This document shows positions 47,177-59,400 of a stretch of 64,000 nt of DNA, one piece after another (the first letter of the stretch is position 1; each line of letters begins with the position of its first letter). A program made the translations under genes and the position numbers. The DNA comes from Nymphaea colorata. Taxonomy: Eukaryota > Streptophyta > Magnoliopsida > Nymphaeales > Nymphaeaceae. The DNA lies in the NCBI RefSeq assembly GCF_008831285.2, contig NC_045138.2, forward strand, positions 13,218,571 through 13,282,570, written 5' to 3'. Under the pieces are notes generated by a model. The model was given only the letters and a program-made list of their open reading frames with translations, ran no database searches and was not told the origin of the DNA.

Positions 47177-49308
47177 GGAAGATGGTGATTGGTAAAATTG
47201 GAGTATTTTGGACGTTGTTGCTGAATCGAACCTTCGAAGACTGAGGACTTCGGAGGCGCTCTTTTTGGGACCTCAGTCTGTGGTTGGCAAGGGAATGTAG
47301 CAGAAAGCAAGTATGGATCATCAGGCAGGTGGACGGCTTTTTGGTGCACGATGGTTTGGTTCTCTGTGTCATCACTTTGTAGCTCTTTTTATTATTCTTC
47401 TTCAATTGAAGCCAAAGATGCCTTGCTTGAAATGGGAAAAGCAAGCATATTTTCCTGGTGTACAGAAGCTGGAAAAAAAAATTGAAGGATAATATTTGTT
47501 CTAAGTTCCTTTGCCGAGCTGCTGGCTTGATAGGTTGGCAGCGTCGTTAAAAGTGAAAGGCTCTCCATTGCATGTTCATTTCTTTACTGTCCGTCTAATA
47601 GAAATTTATACATTGAAGGGATGCCTCCTTTACAAAGGCCGTCCGTTCCAATGGGTATCCATGTCGAGAAAAGGCAGAATTTTGTTAGTTGCTTTTTTAG
47701 CTCATTTCTCCAACTAGTTTTGGTTCTTTTCCCATTTCAACTACTTGCATGACCTAGATTAATCCACAGTAAAGGGTGAAAATGGGCGAAAAACAATGCC
47801 GTATTCAAGGTGAGCTCGTGTGGTCTTCCGAATGGAGAGGATAGTTTATGATCGACCCGTTCGTATCCAAAGAAAAGACATACATGTCATGGACTAGACA
47901 AGGAGAGCGGCCCAATACTCAGTCACCGTTACTTGGGTCTCCCATACGTACGTCGACTACCCATTGATGGTCATGGAGGCGAAATGTTTCTGCAACGTCC
48001 CAGCGAATTAGAAGGAATTAGCTGAAGCCAATTCCTAATTAGTCTCATATACAAAATAATGTACCGTCGCCTAGACGTCTAGTTTTCTCGTTACATAATG
48101 TCTCACATGCAAAATAATCTACCATCGGCTTACTTGACGTGAAGTTTTCATTCTGCATGGTCTTGCACTGTGATGCATAACCCATGGGCACTCTCGTGTG
48201 TGAACCTAATATTATGCTTGGGAATTAGATCAACAACGGTTCAGAATTTGACTAGGAATCCATTGCCGTTGGTGCTCTGTATTTGCGCACGGTAATATAT
48301 GTTCCCAAGTGCAAAACTTATTCGTTGACTTAAGTTGGATCGCTTTCATATGCTTTTAGAGCAATACATAAGGGGGAGGAGGTAGGTGTTGCTGATCTTT
48401 TGCCGCAGACTGCATCTGTTGGCAAACCAGGGCTAGAAGAGAGCGTCACTGTCTGCTGTCGACTTCAGCACGTTCCTACCAGGCATTTTTTGACGGCATA
48501 ATATAGTCACCAGGTAACGGTCATCATCGCAACCATATTGAAACCGAAGTCATGCTGGCAGGTATCTCTTGGGTCTCCTGTTAGACATCTCCGCGTCTTC
48601 GAGTATCGCTCATCCATCCAGTAGCAATACCACAGTGGGGAGAGAGAGAGAGAGAATGTGTGTTTCCATCGACCAAGGTGGAAATAACGCAGAGACACCC
48701 CACTAGGCCTAACTTTTTCATCCCCCATTTCAAGATATTAAGATAAATGTACCCCAAAATTAAATTTCTTATGATTGCGTCGGTTTTAATTCATTAAAAA
48801 ATTTAATATTTATTTTTATACATGTATAAGTGTTTTTCGCGACTAATGTTTTTAAACAGGTGCCTCTACAGCTAATTTTTCTGGCGCCACTGTTCAAAAC
48901 CACAAACAATCTAATTTCAGAGATTTTCTTTTCTCACAACTGAACATGTCGTTAATGACAAGAGCTATTTGTCTTTCATATACAGTTTAGCTGGTAATTG
49001 CATTTTTAGAAATTGATAGAAACTTGTTGGCTTTTCTTTTAGATACTTGTTCCTATTTTTCTATTTTCTAGAGAATTTAGACACACCAATACAATCTTCT
49101 CGGGGAATCATATTTTCTAAGTCTTTTTAAGGACGGTTCGTTTCGGAAACTACTCGTGACAACATCGTTTACCCATCACATTGGTTCCTGGCATGATCCT
49201 AACTCCTGAGGTCGTTTGAGCGCAGCGGAACAGCACAGCCTGTTGGTCCTCTTTCATTATCCATGCAGTCAACGCCAACATAGGACACGGAAGGACGTGG
49301 AATGGGGG
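47177..49308. other. RAD5A 3' region and intergenic spacer
   Basis: Starts with the RAD5A 3' UTR. No gene, RNA or transposon is recognised here. A short GA microsatellite sits at about 48640-48655. Confidence 0.6.
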
Positions 49309-49315
49309 TATAAAA
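49309..49315 (+). promoter_or_regulatory. Probable TATA box of the DUF3128 gene
   Basis: TATAAAA within GGGGGTATAAAACCTTCACTC, followed by a C/T-rich leader. Confidence 0.5.
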
Positions 49316-49503
49316 CCTTCACTCCCTCTGACCCCTGCGGCTGCGACTCTCCCTCTCGCTCACGCACACATCATATCACTTGGGTCAGCCAGCGAGCAGC
49401 GGACACATCAGTCGCAAACAACGGACAAGCAGTCATTTTCCGGCGACCAGAGGATATGCTGCCTGACATTCCCCTCCACCATCAGCGATCAAGTTCCAGG
49501 CAG

Positions 49504-50468
49504 GTCTTGTTTTCTCCTTTCCCTCTCTACCGATACACCGTAACACCTCGTCTCTGATTTTTCTACCAAAACTAATAGGATTCCGGTTGGATTTCCCAAC
49601 CAATTGCACTATCGCCAACCTCTAATCTACTGACGCAAACCATCAATGAGGGAAGAACCGTCCGATTTAGTCATTTTCCGCCCATTTTGGACGAATTTCC
49701 CCATTTCGCCGGAATTCGGCGATCCCAGCCGTTTTCTGGCAATGCCATCAATCTCCTCTTACTTCTCCCACCTCCTAGTTGTCCCCCAAAACCCAAACCT
49801 ATCTGAGCATCGTAGTCTGTATCGATCATCGTTTTCTTAAGTCCCCAATCCCAAATTTAGGCTATACACCAACTGTTTGTTGTATTGAATCATCTAGCCA
49901 ACTCGCCCCCTTTCTGCACCCCCCCCCCCTTTCTCTCTCGTTGCTGCTGTAGTCTTATCCCAGACCCTTCTTCGAAAGCCCTTAAGTCATTCGTCAGGGG
50001 GACTACACGTCCCAGCCCAGATCGATCTCCATACGGTAGCTCAAGGCATGCCCTGCAACTGTTCTAGGAAAGGTCCATCGACCTGATTCAGGTGCATATC
50101 TAAAAATGAGAGTTTATGCATGTGAGAACAAAAGTGAGAGTCCTTCTTTGTTTATTTATACTAAAATTTGAAAGGAAGGGGGTTTTACCTCTTCTCGTTT
50201 CAGAATGCATCTGTTCCCCTTCAATAGCTAATGACCAGAGAAATTGATTAAGTATATTTTCAACCCATATTGAACCAGAAGAAGAGAACATATAAAGGAA
50301 AGACACAAGTAGTCAATAGACGCTACAAATAAGAAAACCACACAATGTGTAAGCTTCCCTCTCTCTTCTTTCCTCCTTCATATTGGTTTCTAAGTGCATC
50401 AAGTAAACCAGCAGGTTCTGGCTAATTTACATGGATATTTTTCTCTTCTTTGATGTCCTTTCCTGCAG
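49504..50468 (+). other. Predicted 5' UTR intron of the DUF3128 gene
   Basis: A donor, GGCAG/GTCTTG, at 49504 and an acceptor, TTTCCTGCAG, ending at 50468 would join a leader downstream of the TATA box to the 112 nt before the start codon. The stretch has no gene of its own; it holds a run of ten or more C residues at about 49919-49930. Confidence 0.35.
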
Positions 50469-50580
50469 ATTAACATCATAGTGCCTGTCCGAGCAGAGAT
50501 CAAGTAACATACATCAGTCACGTGCCTGTCCCTTTCCTATCAAAATCAAAGGGTAAGAGATACAGATAGAGAGGCACAGT

Positions 50581-53500
50581 ATGGCAGCGGCTGTGACCAC
50601 AGGCAGCAGCCCTAATGAAGAACAAGGTGATGGTGGCACGAATCCTCGTCCTCAGCTTTCTTGCACCAAATGCTTCGACGCTTTATGGTTTTGTTACTGT
50701 GAGTTCTCTTTTATTGTGTCTTTGTTATCTTATCACTTGTTGGATTTATTTAATTAGGAACATGAGCCTGCATAGGAAATTGGTAAAAAAGAAAAGAAAA
50801 GAAAAAACCTCTTCACAAATCCTGGAAAAGGTTCCGGAAGGGCTCGTTTCATCCCCTTCGTGAATGCTTGCTTCCAATTGACATGTCTGATGTAAGATTA
50901 GATTGGGGCATCATCCTTTTAGCAAAGTCAATTGGGTATCTTGTGATCGTTGCAATTCTATGGAGGCTTCCAATCTAAACAATAAACATTATGTTGTCAT
51001 TGGGAATAATTCCTCTCTATGCATATCTTGATCATCTATGATCAGGAAGCAAACTTTTTGTTCACATAACCGTTTTAATTTTTACTTGGTATAATTTGTT
51101 GTTCTTGAACTAGTACATCCTGTACTGCTGATGACAGTTAAGTAGCTCTGGCCTTTGTTTTCACATTTCTTGTAATGTTTAATATGTTATTCCAACATTT
51201 GGTTTTCAGACTTGCTGTCTGATGTGTTGTTATTTCAAAAAGGGAGAGCAGGAGAAGTTTTTCTCCTAAAATTTTTCTTGGTAAAGGATTTTCTGTTCAA
51301 ATATTTCTCAGGAAAGCCAGGGGTTGTTCTTGCAGAGTTGGGCCTCAGCCGATAGATGGACAGCCATGGTTCGAGTCCTATGGACATCAACTTTCTGCAT
51401 AAGCTTGAGCATATATTGGCCTGGGACAGAGTTTTCCTGGCATGTGCAATTTCCTGTGTAACCAATCAGAAGTATTTCCCAAGGAAAAAGTTAATAAAAA
51501 AAGTGTACTCCTTTATCAGAAAAAAAGCGGGTCGGGTATGGTAGCAAAGCTGTTTGGTTATAAACCTTTTGAGGGCTACCTCATTTTCATCTTAAAATAG
51601 GAAATATTTGATTAATTGGTGAAGATATTGATGGTTCAGCTTAACCGTTGGATCCTTGGCTTATGTATTGATTCCATGTTTACAAATTTATCTAGATGCG
51701 GAGTGAAGTATGATCAGCTATCTGATGTTTGTGAGCTTTTGTAAATAGTAGCCAGCAACAAAGGTGACATTTGTAGATTCCCATTGATTTTTACAAATAG
51801 TGCCTCAAATCCACTTTTTTAACATTTGGTGACATGGAAAAGAGTGTTTCCTTATGGAATAAGGATGCTGAGCTTGCAGATCTCAGGTTGTTGACTGTGT
51901 ACCCTTTCCTAATAACAATTTTACTGCGGTTCTGTAAACAAAGGATTGTGCAGTTCTGGTTATGAACTTTGATTTCTTGAACAAGGTGTCTGCATTTGTT
52001 AGCTTTTTTTAGAAATAGGAGATGAGGTGGAGATGAAAATGAAAATGGAAGGGAGTGGATTTGAACGTCCAGTCCAGGAAGTAGTTGAAGATAGCGCTTC
52101 TCCACTCATGTACATTGTTAACTCTCAAATCTTCCAATGGCGAAACCAGTGCATGCCATAGGTGGAAGGCATTAATCATTATATGCTTCCTCAATCTCTC
52201 CTTTCAGTTCTTGCTCCTAGGGGAGCCTTAATAATAATATAGCTAAAATCAGTATGGTAGATTGGATTCCATTAAGTTCCTTCAGATATCAAACTTGGCT
52301 CTTCTCATTCTTTTGGTTTCTTTGGGCTGCTTATCTTATAAGATGACAATTACTTGATATACCATGAAAAGATATTCTATAGCATGCATCTAAGAATAAT
52401 TTGTGGATTTGTTTTTGTGGTGTTGTTCAAGTTATTAACTTTGCGGTTTTGGCAGCTCCTGTCTATCAGATGAAACAATATTATCGGTATGGGGTGTTTG
52501 ATAACTGCTCTGATAAGTGGAATGCTCTTTTTGACTGTTTTCAACTTAAAACAAAAAGGTCATCTGAAGTGCAGGTTAGTTCTCATATCATGACTCAAGT
52601 GTCGAGTGCCAAATTTTTTATATAATCCTCTGTGGAGTCCAAAAAACCTCTTCAATCTTATGTCTGCCTCAGCCTGTTCCATTTGCATTGTCTTGGAGGG
52701 TTCTTATTCTTGACATGGGCTTAGTCTGCTCAAAACATTTTATCTGCCAGAGTGAATTGGAAATGTTCTTTAAATCACTGGTAGATGAAATGTTGATCCA
52801 AGTGTTAGTGTTAGTTTCATCAATCTCCTTTCAACAATCTCCTGACAGACCATTAACCTGCAAAATCGTGTTTTCTTTCATAATTAACCTCCATCTTTGC
52901 TTTCAGCACCAAATTTCCAATTTCAGGATGCTTTTCTCATTGATTTTGAGTTGGTAAAATTTGATTGCTGGCTAACGTTTTTGCGCTGCATAAGTTGTTT
53001 TTTTGTCATTGTTTAGTGCATTGTGGTTACCAGTTTGTGCCTCATTTGAGATTTTTTACCAGTGTAGATGGTTGATCACAAGTATAATGTGACTGGCTGG
53101 TCATGGCTGGATTTGTTTAGAGATAGAGGAACTAAAATGATGGCATTTCACGCCAACTACTAGCATCATTTAGAGGATATTTGTTTCAGCATTTCATGGA
53201 CAGCAAAATGACTCTGTTCATGCATTTCATTGCATCTTTCAGAATGTTGAGATCTTGTTCTGCCTATAAATGCTGCGAAATAGACACTCCAAATTATGGT
53301 GAAGTGTTCATTCTGCTCGACGCAAACGTGCCCCTAGATGGGTTCTATGTGTCGTGGAATGTTGAAATGGCATTCTCATGTGGAATGTTGAAATGGCATT
53401 CTGCCTAGCGTGACATGGATGCTCCATGTCATAAACATTCATGCCACTTGACACAGACTGTTTCTCTTGGGGTTGCATTTGTTCTTCGTGCTCCTGGCGT

Positions 53501-53665
53501 TCCAACATCTCTTAATCTTTATTGCAACTAAAAAACGTGGTTTCTTTGGAACAGGAAATTCTTGAATCCCGAGAGAAAAGCAAGCCACATATCTGGTCCT
53601 ACCGGACACCAGAAGAGGCATCTGTGCATTGGAAGGAACTTTTTGGCAATGTCAACGATCCTTAG
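50581..53665 (+). CDS. DUF3128/EMI1-type twin CX9C protein, 115 aa
   Basis: Three exons, 50581-50698, 52456-52574 and 53555-53665, with GT-AG borders and phases 1 and 0; stop TAG at 53663. The protein has an acidic, low-complexity N-terminus (about residues 1-26), a cysteine-rich core (SCTKCFDALWFCYSPVYQMK, then DNCSDKWNALFDC) and a conserved tail (KPHIWSYRTPEEASVHWKELFG). Cysteines 28 and 38 and cysteines 57 and 67 form two CX9C motifs, with an extra Cys31. The DUF3128 family includes yeast Emi1 and human C22orf39. The twin CX9C pattern is that of small proteins oxidised by Mia40 in the mitochondrial intermembrane space, so that location is likely but inferred; the molecular function is not known to me. 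Intron 1 is 1757 bp and intron 2 980 bp. The ATG is the first that gives this frame; no other frame is conserved. Confidence 0.9.
53354..53402. repeat. 23-bp direct duplication in DUF3128 intron 2
   Basis: Two copies of GTGGAATGTTG...GGCATTCT at 53354-53376 and 53380-53402, separated by CAT. Confidence 0.92.
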
Positions 53666-55407
53666 TGATTTTTATGCTTGATCCTTTTGTAGCGAGGAAA
53701 TTTTGCATCTGTTGCTTCCTGCCTTTGGAGCCACCGACGTGCTTTCCGTCTTGACTTGGTTCACTTTCCGCTGGAGGAAAACATTTTACGGTATTAACGG
53801 GATGGTTTTGGTTGTTTCTTCCACTTTAAAGATACTCCAATGAATTCTTTGACCGAATATTGGTCTGTCTTCACTTTTGAAAGTTTTATTTGTTAATTAC
53901 TTTTTGATAGGCTCTACTGTAATATATGCACTCTATTGTACTGTTTCAAGGGATCCTTTCCAGTGCAAGATGGCTGAGAGGTCACGCATGGTTTCTTCGC
54001 GGTTGCTTTGGAGCAGTTTGTCGCTTAGTTTATTCCTTGCGTTAAATCTGGAAAGAAATCCCCCTACACCCTTTAAATTCAAAGGCGTTCTAAAATTCAT
54101 ATTTGTGAATTTAATTCTACTCGGACTATACGCGTGATGTTTCATAAATGTAAAAAAAACTGATGCCCATAAAATTTTGTCAAGACGACAACTTTTTACT
54201 TACGTGTCGACTAATACAACTCGATTATTAATTCAGACTCATGGGCAGGTGGACATAGGTTGATGGAATCCTTGATCGGTCCCATATATTTCATCCACTG
54301 TGTCATGAATCTGCCCAATTTTTTAGGGCAGATTTATGGAAGAATTACCCCCTAATGGATTCAGTATAGCTGGTTGGGCTACTAGTCACTGATTTGCTGG
54401 AGGTGTCAACCCCTATTGTAAGCTTGAACAAACAATGTTATGGGACAAGGGTATTATTAGCAATAAACAACATAGTCAATCGTTCGGGTTTTATGCAACA
54501 AAGTCTCCTAATCTGACTGCAGTTTTTCTTTTCCCTGAAAACAAAAAAGCGAACTATTCTGCAGCCTAAATTTGAAGTGACAAAATATGTTGTTTGCTAG
54601 CATATTGATGGGAGGGTCAACAATTCTGTTTCATTTGCTTTCATAAGTTTCATCTTTAAAAGCTTTGGAAATATATTGTGACATTGATTCCATTCAAGTT
54701 AAAGCTTTAAATTATTGGTCGTCCATAGCTTATTTTGGTTGAAAAATGTGGCTGATTCATTCAAGTTTGACCAGTCAAAAAGTTTAAAGTACCAGAAAAT
54801 TTTAAACATTTATGAACCTGCTTTTTACAATGTTAAAACACTAGCATGAGTATATACCATATCATAAATTTGAATAATTATATTTTTTTGTAACATGTTA
54901 GTGAAAAAGGCTAATAAAAACATGGTTTCTTACCCTCCTTAAAAAAACGTCGTTTAAATGCATAATACATGAGTTCAACCAATTGTAATAATTGGATTTA
55001 CTCCCATACAGGCTTCTAACGTGGTGGATCTCAACCCACCCCTTAATGACTTTAGTTTTAGCTTAAAAAATTAAAAACCAAGAATTAATCATTTAATCCC
55101 TTAAAAAGATTTTCATCAATTTTCAGTACAAATTAAACTTAGTTCCATATCGAGGTGTTATAATCCACTTCCCTAAGAAATGCGTCTACGTAAATCAAGC
55201 CTAAGCGTTCAAGGCATAAAATGACCTAACAGCGCACGCCTCGTGGGGATGGGATGGGGCGTCCGCGTCTGTACGATGTGTTGTCGTGCGTGAAGCGTGC
55301 TGTTCGTTTTTGTTAACAACGCCTTGTTTTCGGAAGTAGACGTCGATTTTCACCTGAAGGCTTATTAGTTCTCGATCGCCTTGGAAAACACTTTCTTTCT
55401 CTGACAA
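53666..55407. other. Intergenic spacer downstream of the DUF3128 gene
   Basis: AT-rich. No gene, repeat family or RNA is recognised. The frame at 53877-54137 has no known features and probably arises by chance in 3' flanking DNA. Confidence 0.55.
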
Positions 55408-55888
55408 ATGGATCTGCAGCAACAGCCACTTTCTCTTCAATGCCTTTCTCCCTGTCTCTGCGAACCCATCAACTATTCGGCGACCCTTCTTCTTTTCCAA
55501 CCACCCGGCAAACTGGTGAGTTTCATATTGCGACCTCTGTCTCTCTGTCTGTCTGCCTATCTCTCTCTCTCTGTGCTGATGGGCCGCCGGCGAGCAGGCC
55601 TTCCTCTTTTTATCTCTGCTGCACCAAGGGCCTGGCTGACAGCCTTCGCCTTTCTCTATAGTTATTCTTTTTTCAATTGTTGTGTTTTGCTTTCTTTTGC
55701 TAAATGTAATGTTGTTGAATTGTTCTCTGGGACAAAATAGAGTCAACACCCAATTCTTTCCGCTATTCCTCATCTCTGGATTGGGTTTTTTTTGTTGTAA
55801 TGTAAGAATTTGATGCTCGCTTCCCCTTCATTTTCTCTATTTTTTCAGGAAGAAGATTATTTTTCAATAGTCGGATTGTTGTTAAGAG
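55408..55888 (+). CDS. Candidate 5' fragment of an unrecognised gene (two exons)
   Basis: A first exon, 55408-55515, could encode 36 residues (MDLQQQPLSLQCLSPCLCEP..., ending FQPPGKL) before a good donor, CTG/GTGAGT. A second, 55849-55888, follows a strong acceptor (TATTTTTTCAG) and reads EEDYFSIVGLLLRG before a GTGTGA donor. The join keeps frame and the composition looks protein-like, but I do not recognise the family. Only about 560 bp remain before the CMS1-like start codon and no further exon is visible there, so this is either a truncated relic or a chance pair. The pyrimidine-rich sequence around it (CTCTCTCTGTCTGTCTG, about 55535-55575) is low-complexity. Confidence 0.35.
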
Positions 55889-56448
55889 GTGTGAAATTGG
55901 TTCCCTTTAAATTAAGTAGTAAAAATATTATTCATTTAAAAGTACTATCGTATAATGATAATGATAGTGATCACTGAACGGAATCGATAGTATACCAGGT
56001 TCTTACATCATTATTTTAGACGCTATAAAGTTTTTTTAATCTTAAAATGCATATCATAATACTTTTTTTTTTATTTGTAGCCAATTTAACTGGTCACGAA
56101 AAATACCGGAGCTTTACCGAAAAAACCTTATCTAAAGTTCAAATTTTCCACCTTGAAATGAGAAAAAAGAGAAGAAAAGGGCAGTCTATGATAATCAGCA
56201 GTATTTTTAGATCTGAATCCATGACTGGATCTGAGTCCGGATACAAACCGGCTTCATTCCTCGAGGGCAACCGCAGGTACTCAGAAAGAGCGGCGGCCGC
56301 TGTGAAGGGAAGTGTTATCCCGGGGTGTTTCTGAGGTTTACGAGTCCACGAGTGCAAAGCCGCAACCCTCCACACCTCCTTGCTCTCTCTCTCTCTCTCT
56401 TTCTCGTTGAGCCTTTGAGGCAGTAGTGAAGGTTGGTAGGAGGAGTCA

Positions 56449-59400
56449 ATGGCGAAAGGAGACGACGCCAAAAGGAAGAAGCGGAACAAGGCGTTGCGCA
56501 AGAGGATGCGTAAGGATGCCCCTGTCTCCGCTCGCATCGCTTCCGCCATTGCTTCCAAGCGGCGCCGCAAGGCTGGCAAACGTCGAATCTGTGAGGTTGT
56601 TTCGCAATCCCCCTTCTCGTCTCTCTCTCTTCTCTGCGTTCGTTACTTTGACTGATTCAGTTGCATCTGATATTCTTGACCAACTTATTCGTTGTCATTG
56701 GTAAATCAGCACAACCATGGCCATCGACCATGTTGTGTGCATCTAGTCTTGTTAGAAAATGAATTGCTGAAGTGCTACTCAGGGCGAGATTCTTATTGCG
56801 CTTACTTTATTTGTTAAAGTTCAAAGAAAGTCCTTTTATCTTTTCTTTTCTGACGTTGGTTCTGTATTTGTCTTTTTTTGTCTTAAGTTATCGCAGAATG
56901 TATGTGGACCATTCTTTCCGATTGCAGTAATTAAATTCTTCTCTACGTATTTGCAGGGCATGTGTTTTAGCGCCCCAACACTTGAGGACCCATTCAATGA
57001 GAGAAACAATGTGAAAACTGACTGTGGGAGAAAACGGAGGAAGCTTGCCCATCAAAAAAATGATTTAGATCCCTTGCTCTCGGTTCATAAAAAGCTTCCA
57101 TCAAATTGTAAATTTGGAAAGGTGCTCAATGAAGATCTGAAAGAAAAGCGAGCGATGAGCTCCATGAATATTCAGAATAAGTCACCATTGACTGCTGCCC
57201 GCATGGCAGAAGGGCAGAGTATTATGGATGATCAAGATAAGTCTACAAGAAAGATGGTTGTAGTGAATGGAGGTGCCGCTACTCAAGGAAGGCTCTATAG
57301 AAGCTCAGATGGTCTACCAAAGTTCCTGATTTTATGCTTGAGTGCCATACAAAATTCGTGGGCACATGATGGCTTGGAAAAGTCTCTCTTTTCCAACTCG
57401 TGGGGTTCTGAATTCTGGAAAGCCTGTTCTGATGGGTTGGATATTCTGGGGATAGGTGAAAGTTGTTCTGGAAAAGAGCAAATTGCCTGGTTAGCGTCCA
57501 CCTTTGCTGATATTGTCACTGCAAGAGAGAAAGAAGGTGCATCAATTGACAGTCCATTTCTTTTGTTCCTGGTTCCCTCCAAAGAACGAGCCGTTGAGGT
57601 TTGTTCGTATCTTAATTTTCATTTTTTTTTCTCTTATTTTTGAAATGTTAGTTAACTAACTTTTTTAGTAAAATGAGTTTAAAATGTTGACCACTTTTTA
57701 ATAATATCCCTAGTTTGATCTTGCTATGGTTATCCTACCTACTAGTTTCTTAATTTTTCCCTTCTTAGATATGAATGGAAATGATTGTTTTTTCATTGTG
57801 ATGGTTTTCTCTTCATTTTCTGGTCCTCAGTGTCTGAAATGTGCAGCACATGTTGTAGTATTTTTCCTTGACGGTTCATGACTGACTACTTCTGAAACTT
57901 CAGGTCCGGCTGCTATTCAAGCCACTTAAAGCTCTTGGAATTCACACAGTGAGCATACATTGTGGAGCCTCACTTGAACATCAAGTTCACGGGTAATTCT
58001 TGTACACAATGACATCAGTTCTGCAGATGTCTTAGAAAAAGTAACTTGTGGTATAATGCGTAATCTTGATCATGGAACTGCTCTTTTGAACTCAATTAAC
58101 GCAAGAAGCCATAAAAGAGATAAAGAAAGAAATAAGGGAACAAAAGAAGAAGGATTAGAGAAAAAAGAAATGGAGATTCTTGTTGACCATGCTTATTACT
58201 GCAGTTACAACCTATTTTATAATGTAGCTTTATTGGGTCCATTTTCAAGAGAACTGGAGGATCTCTTCTCAGCCTGGTGTTGTCTTTTTTTATGGACTTG
58301 ACTTACTTGATGTCTGATGGTCAGACTCTGACTTCATCTGTATCTCCAACTAAGGGTGTATGTTGTATGATGTGGCTGTCTGGAATTATTTTTTCTTGAA
58401 AAACAATTCAGATGGGTGGTTGAGCAGTTATGCAGATGGTTTAGTTGGTGCATTAGATGAATCTCTTGCTTAGATAGCATCTTGGGGTTTGACTCTTCCT
58501 TGAGTATTATACTGGTTGAGTGAAGAGTTAGAAATAGGAGAGGACGAACAATCAGTATCAAAGAGTTCAAGAGATGATGATAAACTTGGTAAATACAAGA
58601 AATATGACCTTAATATAGATGAAAATTCAAAAAATTATGTCTAGCCCTTATGAACTACTGATATGCTTCTTGTAGGTTGCTCCATGAACGCCAAATATTT
58701 CTCCCTCCATGTCTTTAGGATTCAGTTGTAACACTATTCATTTATTTGTTCACAAGATGGAATGAGAAGTACTTCCTTTTGTTGATAAATAACATGTGGA
58801 AAGTCTCTGCTGAATGTGCATCCTTCTACCTGAACAGTTTAAAAAGTTGTGAGCCTGAATTCCTAATTTGCACGCCTGGAAGGCTTTTGGAGCTCATTTC
58901 TTTAAAATCCCTTGAGATATCTCATGTTTCTTTACTGGTAAGAAACTGTTACACTTTCTATGGCATCAGCTAATTCCTTTACTCAATTATGAACTTTACA
59001 ACTATTCTCATGTTTATGCTATTCAGTGTAAATCGTTTTATCTCCATAGTTTTTAGCTCAAAGATGTTCATTACTTCATTATATTTTAATAAGATTATAT
59101 TGCTTGAACGTTTTTCACTTTGTTTTCCTTCTTGAAGTTGTTATCAGAAAAATACATTCTTCAAGTGTCTGGAAGTCTGGAAAATGCACTTTTAATGTTA
59201 GACTGAAATTACTGAAAGCAAGGCAAAATGGTGTTCTTTGTAATTTAAAGATCACTGACCTAGCAAAATGAATGGATAAATATGAGAAGATTCATATGTA
59301 GCTAGAGTTTCCTTAGTTGGAGAGTGATAAACTAAGTCACATAGGTACGGGTTTGGGTATGGGAAAGCGGGTACTACTATGGAAAATTTAGAAAATTTGG

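Noticed and set aside
51235-51465. Possible SINE or tRNA-like sequence with GGTTCGAGTCC in DUF3128 intron 1
   Set aside because: The B-box word is perfect but no matching A box at tRNA spacing, no acceptor stem and no second copy were found.
55201-55773. 190-codon minus-strand frame upstream of the CMS1-like gene
   Set aside because: It is the antisense of a CT-rich leader region, full of Arg/Glu/Lys runs, with no recognisable domain.
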